15,179 nt of DNA, taken from the NCBI GenBank assembly GCA_017631135.1, contig JAGBTW010000152.1, positions 1 through 15,179 on the forward strand. The letters run 5' to 3'. Below are positions 1 to 6,398 of the stretch, in pieces. Every line of letters begins with the position of its first letter. The stretch's first letter is position 1. Position numbers and translations under genes: made by a program. The DNA is from Alistipes sp. GTDB lineage: Bacteria > Bacteroidota > Bacteroidia > Bacteroidales > Rikenellaceae. The notes under the pieces are model-generated. The model was not told where the DNA came from and searched no databases. It saw only the letters and a program-made list of their open reading frames with translations.

Positions 1-108
1 CCTTTGCCTGTGGTTTGGTGAACTCGGCTACGAATCTGTTATGTCATTTACTTTATTTCAAAGAGAGTTTTTTTAGGGGATGGATTCTGAAATTGGAGAA
101 AAAAATCG

Positions 109-116
109 TATCTTTG
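109..116 (+). promoter_or_regulatory. Bacteroidota-type -7 box (TATCTTTG)
   Basis: The octamer TATCTTTG matches the Bacteroidota -7 consensus TAnnTTTG exactly. A TTG lies at 93-95, but the 13-bp gap is shorter than the usual 19-21 bp, so the -33 element is not convincing. Transcription would start near 122, about 225 bases before the first gene, giving either a long leader or a separate short transcript. Confidence 0.35.
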
Positions 117-283
117 CATTTAGAAAAGAGTTATTTGAAAAGCATGAGGAATATAGTGTAACAAAGCAAGTTAGCAATTTCTTATCCATTGCCCATTCTC
201 ATGCAAGTTCTTCTTAATGGTTTGATACTCAAAGAATCTTAATCAAACTACATCAAATATACGAAAAATTGAGAAAAGATTAC

Positions 284-291
284 TATATTTG
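284..291 (+). promoter_or_regulatory. -7 box for the DUF3078 gene (TATATTTG)
   Basis: TATATTTG matches TAnnTTTG and lies 55 bases before the ATG at 347, which suits a leader of roughly 50 bases. I find no TTG at the proper -33 distance. The leader is AT-rich without a Shine-Dalgarno sequence, as is usual in this phylum. Confidence 0.5.
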
Positions 292-346
292 CAATTGTAA
301 ATACAAATCAAGATATAAGAATAAACTATAATAAAAGAAAATTGCT

Positions 347-1447
347 ATGAAGAAATTTTATCTAACCCTTATGTTGGTGGCTTTTGCAACTACTGCAGCC
401 ATGGCGCAAGTCTCTGTTGATGATGTGAATACAGAGTCAAAGCAGCGCGGTTTCGAGAATGACATGAAGATTCACCAGCTCGATGCAGACTATGTGTCGG
501 ATGCCAAGTTGCGCGCCGACCGCATTGCAAAGCGCAAGGAGCACAATACCGTAGATTTCACAGCCAACCTACATGGTTCGCTTACAGCCTACAGCAAGTC
601 TTGGCAGGCATCAGGTGATAACACCGTTACTGTGTTGGCAAACTTGAACTTCTTGCACACATACAACAAGGGTCGCTTCACGCTTACTAATACTGCAACG
701 GGTAAGTTTGGTTACAACAACATGAAGATGGAGATTGCCGACGAGCAGCGTGGCGTGTGGTTCAAGAATGTCGATGAGATTGCATTGTCAACATCACCAC
801 AGTGGGCATTGGTCAAGAATTGGTCTTATGGTGCTAACGTGAAGTTCCGTACGCAGTTTGCCCCTGGCTATGGTGCTCGCGGTGACAAGCAGAAGGGCGC
901 ATATCGCATTTCAAACTTCATGACCCCTGGTTATTTGGATGCATCACTCGGTTTTACCTACATCCTCCCATCGGAGAAGTTCCCATTGAAGGTTAACCTC
1001 GCGCCTATAGCTATGAGCGCTACCTATGTCAACGACTCTGCAGTATTTTGGACTCTTGATGGTGGCGTAGCTACAAAGAAGGATAAGGCTTATGGTGTGC
1101 CCTTTGGTCATAAGTCAAAGTACGAGGGCGGTCTCTCTATACAGCTCGACTTCGACAAGACATGGGGTAAGGATGGCTGGTTGCGCTATCGCACCACAGC
1201 ATACTCATTCTACGGCTGGATTACCGACATCTCTTCACAGAAGAAGTTTGTAGCCACTGCAGATGTCCCCGAGTATGAGCATGTTGTGCCCACAATTCGT
1301 TGGGAGAACACCATCGACATCAAGGCAACAAAGCATATCTCTACACAGATCTACTTCCAACTCTACTACAACAAGGCAGAGCTCGATAAGTTGCAGGTGT
1401 CGTCAATGCTCTCTGTGGGTCTTACCTATACCTTCAAGAATAAGTAA
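347..1447 (+). CDS. DUF3078-like outer-membrane beta-barrel protein
   Basis: This 366-residue protein starts with a classical signal peptide: Lys-Lys, a hydrophobic stretch and a likely cut after AMA at about residue 20. A charged segment follows (about 22-68, with several Asp/Lys/Arg), and then a long run of alternating polar and hydrophobic strands rich in Tyr, Trp and Phe, as in an outer-membrane barrel. The central part (roughly 80-235), with its WxxxGxN-like opening, KFRTQFAPGY segment, SNFMTPGYLDASLG segment and later LAPIA, resembles the DUF3078 family of Bacteroidota. The family has no established biochemical role, so no function is assigned. The last strand ends in TYTF followed by a short NK tail. 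The S41 peptidase gene follows after 50 bases on the same strand with no evident promoter or terminator between them, so co-transcription is likely. Confidence 0.75.
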   Translation: MKKFYLTLMLVAFATTAAMAQVSVDDVNTESKQRGFENDMKIHQLDADYVSDAKLRADRIAKRKEHNTVDFTANLHGSLTAYSKSWQASGDNTVTVLANLNFLHTYNKGRFTLTNTATGKFGYNNMKMEIADEQRGVWFKNVDEIALSTSPQWALVKNWSYGANVKFRTQFAPGYGARGDKQKGAYRISNFMTPGYLDASLGFTYILPSEKFPLKVNLAPIAMSATYVNDSAVFWTLDGGVATKKDKAYGVPFGHKSKYEGGLSIQLDFDKTWGKDGWLRYRTTAYSFYGWITDISSQKKFVATADVPEYEHVVPTIRWENTIDIKATKHISTQIYFQLYYNKAELDKLQVSSMLSVGLTYTFKNK

Positions 1448-1497
1448 TCTGCCTCTCTGAATAATATTAGCGAGGATTGGGCGTTGACAAATAAAAA

Positions 1498-3234
1498 ATG
1501 TCTATGTCGGAGAAGCGAAGTATAAAACCCATTGTGACGATGGCAGCGTCGATATTTGTCGTTGCCATCGTTGCTGGTGCTTTGTGGTTGGGTGTGTGGA
1601 TTGGCGGTAGTGTCGAGCATCGTCGCCTGCAGGAGTATATAATCATGCAGTCGGAGGGTGTTGATGCTATGAGCAGCGAACTACAGAAGGAGTATGCGCT
1701 CAAAGTTGCGGCTATGGAGCATCGCTTGGCGGGTAACGACAAGCTGTTGCAGACCATCGCTGCCATGCGCAACTACTATGTCGACCCAATAAAGCTCGAG
1801 GATATATACGAAAAGGCTATCCCGGCACTGCTCTCGGAGCTCGACCCCCACTCGGAGTATATCCCCGCAAAGATGTTCTCGTCGGTGAACGAGTCGTTGG
1901 AGGGTGAGTTTGATGGCATAGGCATCGTCTTTAATGCTTCGACAGACACAATCACGGTCTTGAGCGTCATACCACAGGGTCCCTCGTCGGTGGCTGGTGT
2001 GCGCCCAGGTGACCGCATCGTCAAGATAGACAATAGGGTGGTGGCTGGCAAGAAGATACCGCAAGATTCGATGGTCAAGCTCATGCGTGGCAAGCGCGGC
2101 ACGCGTGTTAAGCTCGCGGTTAAGCGCGCCTCGCTCGATGAGCTTGTCGAGATGGAGGTTACGCGCGCACCCATCGAGCTGCATAGCATCGAGACATCCT
2201 TTATGCTCGATAGCGAGTCCAAGATTGGCTTTGTGCGCCTGTCGCAGTTCTCGCGCACCTCGCATAGCGAGATGCAAAAGGCCATAGCAAAGCTCCGCAA
2301 GGAGGGTATGCGTGCGCTCATTATCGACTTGCGTGGCAATGGCGGAGGCTTCCTCGACCAGGCGATACTCATTGCTAACGAGTTCCTTCCAGCCGACAGG
2401 CTTATTGTCTACACCGAAGATAGGTTTGGTGACCAGCTTAAGGAGTATAGCCGTGGAAATGGCACCTCTACAGACCTCGAGGTGGCTGTGCTTGTTGACG
2501 AGACAAGTGCTTCGTCGAGCGAGATTTTGGCGGGCGCTATTCAAGATAACGACCGCGGCTTGGTCATCGGTCGCCGCACATTTGGCAAGGGCTTGGTGCA
2601 GTCGCAGATACCCTTTGAGGATGGTTCGGCTATGCGTCTCACCGTAGCGCGCTACTACACGCCCTCGGGACGCTCCATCCAGCGACCCTATACCAATGGT
2701 GACGAGATGGCATACCACATGGATATTATCGACCGCTATAACCGCAACGAGTTCTTCACAGCCGACTCTATACACTTTGACGAGACGCAGAAGTTCAAGA
2801 CGCGCGGTGGTCGTACCGTCTATGGCGGTGGTGGCATCATGCCTGATATATTTATCCCGCTCGACACGATGGGCACTAATGGCTACTATCGTAGCGTGTG
2901 GGACGGCAATGTCTTGTATCGCTATACAATGGAGTATACAGACCGCCACCGTGCCCGCATGGATGAGATTAAGAGCCTCGCGGAGCTCGATGCGTTGCTC
3001 TCTGAAGGCGACCTCCTTGGTGATTTTATTGCCTATGCCGAGGCTCGTGGCGTAGAGACCAACGAGGCGGAGCTCAACGCCTCGCGCGACATCATCCTTG
3101 CGCAGCTGCGTGCCTATATTGGTCGCAACGCTCTGCACGACGATGCGGGCTTCTACTACAACATCTACCCGATAGATAATACTCTGCAGCGCGCAGTATC
3201 TGAATTACGAAAGAGCCTAAACAAATCGCGCTGA
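1498..3234 (+). CDS. S41 family C-terminal processing peptidase (CtpA/Prc type)
   Basis: A 578-residue membrane-anchored serine protease that would cut the C-terminal ends of envelope proteins in the periplasm. One N-terminal membrane segment spans about residues 12-36. A short helical region follows, then a cap region (about 80-130, including ELDPHSEY), a PDZ domain (about 130-222, with GIGIVF and GVRPGDRIVKID) and the S41 catalytic domain. The nucleophile should be Ser339 in the SASSSE segment and the base Lys364 in FGKG; the 25-residue spacing equals that of the E. coli Prc Ser/Lys pair. The LRGNGGG motif is at 278-284. A roughly 150-residue C-terminal extension follows, as is common in Bacteroidota members. 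A start at the second Met (1504) is also possible. It is the only intact gene here ending in TGA, which shows TGA acts as stop in this genome. Confidence 0.93.
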   Translation: MSMSEKRSIKPIVTMAASIFVVAIVAGALWLGVWIGGSVEHRRLQEYIIMQSEGVDAMSSELQKEYALKVAAMEHRLAGNDKLLQTIAAMRNYYVDPIKLEDIYEKAIPALLSELDPHSEYIPAKMFSSVNESLEGEFDGIGIVFNASTDTITVLSVIPQGPSSVAGVRPGDRIVKIDNRVVAGKKIPQDSMVKLMRGKRGTRVKLAVKRASLDELVEMEVTRAPIELHSIETSFMLDSESKIGFVRLSQFSRTSHSEMQKAIAKLRKEGMRALIIDLRGNGGGFLDQAILIANEFLPADRLIVYTEDRFGDQLKEYSRGNGTSTDLEVAVLVDETSASSSEILAGAIQDNDRGLVIGRRTFGKGLVQSQIPFEDGSAMRLTVARYYTPSGRSIQRPYTNGDEMAYHMDIIDRYNRNEFFTADSIHFDETQKFKTRGGRTVYGGGGIMPDIFIPLDTMGTNGYYRSVWDGNVLYRYTMEYTDRHRARMDEIKSLAELDALLSEGDLLGDFIAYAEARGVETNEAELNASRDIILAQLRAYIGRNALHDDAGFYYNIYPIDNTLQRAVSELRKSLNKSR

Positions 3235-3259
3235 TTGAATTTTTGAAAAATAGAAAACA

Positions 3260-3484
3260 ATGATAAACAGATTGTTAGGTTGGTTGTTCGCACTTGTGAC
3301 ACTTGCTGTCGTGGTGTTCGTTATACTCGGCTGGGGCGACTACTCTTCGATGTGCTTCGACGAAGCTGTTGAGGAGGTTGTTGTGGTCGAGAAAAAAGAG
3401 AATGAGGAGAGCTGTGATGCCCTCCCCATCGTAGATAGTGTGTCGTTGTCGCAGCCAGCCGTTGAGGTTGGCATTAGCGAGTAG
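3260..3484 (+). CDS. small single-pass membrane protein, unknown function
   Basis: A 74-residue protein that I do not recognise. It has one hydrophobic helix at about residues 5-25 after a short basic start. The remainder is strongly acidic and Val-rich (Glu/Val run at about 36-44, then Lys/Glu-rich). The gene begins 25 bases after the S41 peptidase stop on the same strand, so it is probably in the same transcript and may be an accessory to the protease or a small envelope protein. Its last 11 bases overlap the end of the convergent alkaline phosphatase gene. Support for it being real: its position in the operon, a clean membrane segment and a usable ATG. Against: I recognise no relatives. 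Confidence 0.55.
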   Translation: MINRLLGWLFALVTLAVVVFVILGWGDYSSMCFDEAVEEVVVVEKKENEESCDALPIVDSVSLSQPAVEVGISE

Positions 3485-4538
3485 CGACAATCTCCTTGAG
3501 CATTGCTCCAAGCTCGCTATTCTCCATTATACCATTTATAAGTTCTGTGCCCGTGCCGTAGAGGTATATGGGTACTAATTCGCCAGAGTGACCCGTTGTC
3601 GCCCAGTGGTACTCCACCCCCTGCTCCGAGAGGTTGAAATCTGCGTTGCCGCTGATGATTGTCAAACCGCCAGTGCCATGGTCTGCGGTGACAACGACAA
3701 GGGTGTCGTCGCGCTTTGCGGCATACGCCACAGCCACCTCTACAGCCTCCATGAAGTCGCGCATCTCGGCCTGCTGACCTACGGCGTTGTTGCCATGTCC
3801 CATGCCGTCAATGAGCGAGCCCTCGACCATAAGCACAAAGCCATTTTCGTCGTCAACCCTGTCGAGGTGCTCGATAGCTTTTGTTGTCGCTGTGGCAAGA
3901 TAGCCTGTGCGACTCTCTATCTCCTTGGGTGCAAGAAGCGCAATGATGCGGTCACTGTCGCACTCGTCGTTAATATCCTCTATAAGCGTGTAACCGCTTG
4001 TATGTATAGCGTTTAGCGCATTGTTGCGACCGTCGTAGCGCTCCTCGAAGAATGCCATGCCGCCACCAATGGCGATGTCGATGTCGCTCGCGAGCAGCTG
4101 CTCCGATATGGTGGTGTACTCGTGGCGCGAGGCTACATGTGCATAGAAAGCACCAGGTGTGGCATGCTGCAAATATGTCGTTACGACGATGCCCGTAGCC
4201 TTGTTGCGTTTCGCGGCTACCTCCATGAGTGACTCTGTGTGTGTGCCATCGGGGAGCATGCCGAGCATGGTGTTGTTGGTCTTGTGTCCCGATGCGAGTG
4301 CTGTGCCCGATGCTGCCGAGTCGGTGACGCGGTTGTCGAGCGAGTAGCTCTTCTGCAGGGCGATGTTTTCGGCCTTGTCGAAGATGGTGGGTGTGTAGTT
4401 GTTCTCAATCATCATCATCGATACGGATGTGAGTCCCATGCCGTCACCAATGAGGTAGATGATGTTCTTTATCTCTTGTGCCTCGGTGCTAAACATGGTC
4501 GCAACTATCGCGGCAATTGTTATTATTACTCTTCTCAT
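3474..4538 (-). CDS. secreted alkaline phosphatase (PhoA superfamily)
   Basis: A 354-residue periplasmic phosphomonoesterase that releases phosphate from organic phosphates. A signal peptide covers about residues 1-20 (cut near TEA/QE). The metal and catalytic residues line up with E. coli PhoA: Asp32 in GDGMG; nucleophile Ser74 in VTDSAASG; the His125-Ala-Thr-Pro segment with substrate Arg138; the Glu239/Asp244/His248 cluster with the same 5- and 4-residue spacing as in E. coli; Asp286-His287 in TADHGTGG; and His317 in TTGHSGE. At 354 residues it is shorter than E. coli PhoA (about 450 residues) but complete. Its 3' end overlaps the small membrane-protein gene tail-to-tail, and its promoter is interlocked with that of ung. 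Phosphate control is plausible, but no Pho box can be identified by eye. Confidence 0.92.
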   Translation of the reverse strand: MRRVIITIAAIVATMFSTEAQEIKNIIYLIGDGMGLTSVSMMMIENNYTPTIFDKAENIALQKSYSLDNRVTDSAASGTALASGHKTNNTMLGMLPDGTHTESLMEVAAKRNKATGIVVTTYLQHATPGAFYAHVASRHEYTTISEQLLASDIDIAIGGGMAFFEERYDGRNNALNAIHTSGYTLIEDINDECDSDRIIALLAPKEIESRTGYLATATTKAIEHLDRVDDENGFVLMVEGSLIDGMGHGNNAVGQQAEMRDFMEAVEVAVAYAAKRDDTLVVVTADHGTGGLTIISGNADFNLSEQGVEYHWATTGHSGELVPIYLYGTGTELINGIMENSELGAMLKEIVATR

Positions 4539-4560
4539 AGTGTTGTTGGTATTGTGTTAT

Positions 4561-4596
4561 TTTGCAAAATTAGCGAATTTAATGTATATTCGCAAA
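4561..4596. promoter_or_regulatory. interlocked divergent promoters for alkaline phosphatase and ung
   Basis: Minus strand, toward the phosphatase: TTTG (4596-4593), a 20-bp spacer, then TAATTTTG (4572-4565). Plus strand, toward ung: TTTG (4561-4564), a 20-bp spacer, then TATATTCG (4585-4592), which differs from TAnnTTTG at one base. Each -33 box directly abuts the opposing -7 box, so both promoters occupy the same 36 bp. The shared spacer holds a perfect 6-bp inverted repeat, GCGAAT (4573-4578) and ATTCGC (4588-4593). Confidence 0.55.
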
Positions 4597-4610
4597 AAAA
4601 TAACGTTTTT

Positions 4611-5276
4611 ATGGTAGATGTTCGTATAGCCGAAGATTGGAAAGAGATTCTCAAGGAGGAGTTCTCGAAGCCCTATTTCGAGGAGCTTGTGTCGTTTGTT
4701 AAGGATGAGTATGGCGCTGGCGTGGTGTATCCCGCGGGGCGTAATATCTTTCGCGCCTTCGACTGCTGCCCGCTCGATAAGCTCAAGGTGGTCATCATAG
4801 GTCAAGATCCCTATCATGGTCCAGGTCAGGCTAACGGACTGTGCTTCTCGGTGGGTGAGGGTGTCCCCTTTCCGCCATCGTTGCGCAATATCTTGCAGGA
4901 GGTGAGTAGTGATGTGGGTGCTCCTGTGCCCTTGTCGGGTGAGTTGGAGCGCTGGGCAGAGCAGGGTGTACTTCTTCTAAATGCTGTGCTCACGGTGCGT
5001 GCCCATGAGGCGGCATCGCATGCTGGACGCGGCTGGGAGCGCTTCACCGATGCTGTGGTCAAGGCTATTGCGGAGCGCAAGGAGGGCGTTGTATATATGC
5101 TTTGGGGTAGCTACGCACAAAAGAAGGGTGCTATTGCAGACCCTTCTAAAAATCTTATACTCAAGGCTGTGCACCCCTCGCCACTCTCGGCATATAGGGG
5201 TTTCTTCGGTTGCAAGCACTTCTCTCGGGCTAACGACTACCTCGTTAGTCGAGGTGCGGAGCCCATCGTGTGGTAG
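4611..5276 (+). CDS. ung: uracil-DNA glycosylase, family 1
   Basis: Removes uracil from DNA as the first step of base-excision repair, in the cytoplasm. The protein is 221 residues, the usual family size, starting at ATG 4611. The same frame stays open far upstream across the phosphatase gene, but the family N-terminus (a short acidic start, then the EDWKEIL helix) and the promoter position both point to 4611. All family motifs are present: GQDPYH at 64-69 with catalytic Asp66, the FS segment near 79-80, Asn124 in the LLLNA strand, and HPSPLSAYRGFFG from His188, with the Leu of the loop that inserts into DNA. It is divergent from the alkaline phosphatase gene, and its stop lies one base from the end of the convergent AraC gene. 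Confidence 0.96.
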   Translation: MVDVRIAEDWKEILKEEFSKPYFEELVSFVKDEYGAGVVYPAGRNIFRAFDCCPLDKLKVVIIGQDPYHGPGQANGLCFSVGEGVPFPPSLRNILQEVSSDVGAPVPLSGELERWAEQGVLLLNAVLTVRAHEAASHAGRGWERFTDAVVKAIAERKEGVVYMLWGSYAQKKGAIADPSKNLILKAVHPSPLSAYRGFFGCKHFSRANDYLVSRGAEPIVW

Positions 5277-5277
5277 T

Positions 5278-6141
5278 CTACTTCAATTGACGATACTGCT
5301 TGGGAGACATGCCCGTTGCGCGCTTGAAGTACTTGCCAAAGAATGACTGGTTGGGGAAGTTGAGCGACACGGCAATCTGCTGTATTGTCATGTCTGACGC
5401 CTGAAGCATGGCGCGCGCATCCAATATAACATGGTTCTCAATCCACTCGCCCGCCGAGCGTCCTGTGTGCTCCTTTACGAGCTTCGATAGGTACTTGGGC
5501 GTGATGCAAAGCTTGTCGGCATAGAAGCCTATGAGTCGCTCCTCGCGGTAGTGCTCCTGCACCAACTCTATGAAGTGCTCGACGGTGCTGTTCTTGGCTG
5601 CTGGGTTGTCGTTGATGTTGTCCTGTATTCTTGTTATGCCACTATAGTAGAACACGCGCATGATGTTCTCTATCACCTGCAAGCGATAGGGGTTGTTGCT
5701 ATCGTTCGCAGCCCTGCAGACAATGGCATAGAAGGTCTTGATGTTGAGCATCACCTCCTCGTCTACGGGGTGAATGGGACTGTTGTATAGCGAAATGTAT
5801 TGCTGTTGCCAGTTGGGTAGGTTCAGCGCGTCGACAAAGCGCTTCGAGAGGACTATGGCGTAGCCCTCGAAGTCGTCGCTGTATTTGATGTCGTCAATAA
5901 TCTGCTCGGGTATGAGCGTGAGTATGCTGGGACATACAACATGATGCTCCTGGAGATTTAGCTTGAAGCTGCATGTACCCTTGACACAGATGCCTATGAC
6001 GGAGTGCGTAAGCTTGTACGGCTTTTGTGGAGAGCATGTCTCCTTGTTACGATTGTATGTCACAAGGGCGATGTCCTCGCCAAGGATAATCGTATCGTCG
6101 GGTATATGTTTGACACAGAGTCTGTCTATAAAATCTTTCAT
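5278..6141 (-). CDS. AraC-family transcriptional regulator
   Basis: A 287-residue DNA-binding regulator. The N-terminal part (about 1-175) has a cupin-like feel (GICVKGTCSF, then short beta segments) and is the likely effector or dimer domain. The C-terminal part (about 185-287) is a typical AraC pair of helix-turn-helix units: the first at about 204-224 (FYADKLCITPKYLSKLVKEH) and the second at about 252-273 (TIQQIAVSLNFPNQSFFGKYF), followed by the family ending TGMSPKQYR. Its target is not evident: both neighbours, ung and murA, are housekeeping genes. A 7-bp inverted repeat 24 bases upstream of the start could be its own operator. Only one base separates its stop from that of ung, and I find no convincing -7 box for it. 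Confidence 0.9.
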   Translation of the reverse strand: MKDFIDRLCVKHIPDDTIILGEDIALVTYNRNKETCSPQKPYKLTHSVIGICVKGTCSFKLNLQEHHVVCPSILTLIPEQIIDDIKYSDDFEGYAIVLSKRFVDALNLPNWQQQYISLYNSPIHPVDEEVMLNIKTFYAIVCRAANDSNNPYRLQVIENIMRVFYYSGITRIQDNINDNPAAKNSTVEHFIELVQEHYREERLIGFYADKLCITPKYLSKLVKEHTGRSAGEWIENHVILDARAMLQASDMTIQQIAVSLNFPNQSFFGKYFKRATGMSPKQYRQLK

Positions 6142-6164
6142 GTTGGGCGCTCTTTACACCAAAG

Positions 6165-6184
6165 TGTGTTATTCTGTTAACACA
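6165..6184. promoter_or_regulatory. inverted repeat upstream of the AraC gene, candidate operator
   Basis: TGTGTTA (6165-6171) and TAACACA (6178-6184) are perfect 7-bp arms around a 6-bp centre. The repeat lies 24 bases upstream of the AraC gene start, where a self-binding site could be expected. A smaller ACAC/GTGT repeat (6156-6167) partly overlaps it. The operator role is inferred from position only. Confidence 0.35.
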
Positions 6185-6350
6185 AAGTAATAAAAAAAAT
6201 CACCGTTTACCAAAGACTATTCGACTAATAAACCAATTTTGGTGATGTGTAAATCAATAATTTATAGGAGAATGGGGCTGTAGGGCACCCGTGGCAACCA
6301 AACGCGTGAGCCTATATTTTATTTTTGTTGAAAACTTATTGCTTAAAGAC

Positions 6351-6382
6351 TTGGTGATGTCGCATAAATTTTCGTATCTTTG
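6351..6382 (+). promoter_or_regulatory. murA promoter (TTG, 21 bp, TATCTTTG)
   Basis: TATCTTTG at 6375-6382 is an exact -7 consensus, with TTG at 6351-6353 at the right distance. Transcription would start near 6389, leaving a leader of only about 10 bases before the ATG at 6399. This position favours ATG 6399 over the in-frame GTG at 6393. The rest of the 6142-6398 gap is AT-rich; apart from the inverted repeat noted next to the AraC gene I see nothing else in it. Confidence 0.6.
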
Positions 6383-6398
6383 GTAAAAATTTGTGGCT

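Larger units (their letters stand above)
1..346. other. gene-poor leader region before the DUF3078 gene
   Basis: I see no complete gene here. On the plus strand an open frame enters at base 2 and ends at a TAG at 74-76; it has only 24 codons and could be the tail of an upstream gene, but it is too short to assign. It contains the peptide WFGELGYE, discussed among the findings. The rest is AT-rich and holds two TAnnTTTG boxes, at 109-116 and 284-291. An ATG at 144 opens only a five-codon frame. I see no tRNA or terminator with a clear stem and T-run. Confidence 0.5.

Noticed and set aside
1681..3138. 485-codon open frame on the minus strand
   Set aside because: It lies fully antisense to the S41 peptidase gene, which has clear family motifs. 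The antisense translation is rich in His/Arg/Leu with no recognisable domain, as expected from the complement of biased codons.
4239..4610. upstream extension of ung to an ATG at 4239
   Set aside because: It would run across the 5' end of the alkaline phosphatase gene and add 124 residues with no place in the uracil-DNA glycosylase family; ATG 4611 gives the normal protein.
5230..5248. hairpin CTAACGA/TCGTTAG as a terminator between ung and the AraC gene
   Set aside because: It lies inside the ung coding sequence and has no T-run on either strand.
6393..6398. GTG start for murA at 6393
   Set aside because: It is only about four bases after the expected transcription start, and ATG 6399 gives family numbering with Lys22 in its normal place.
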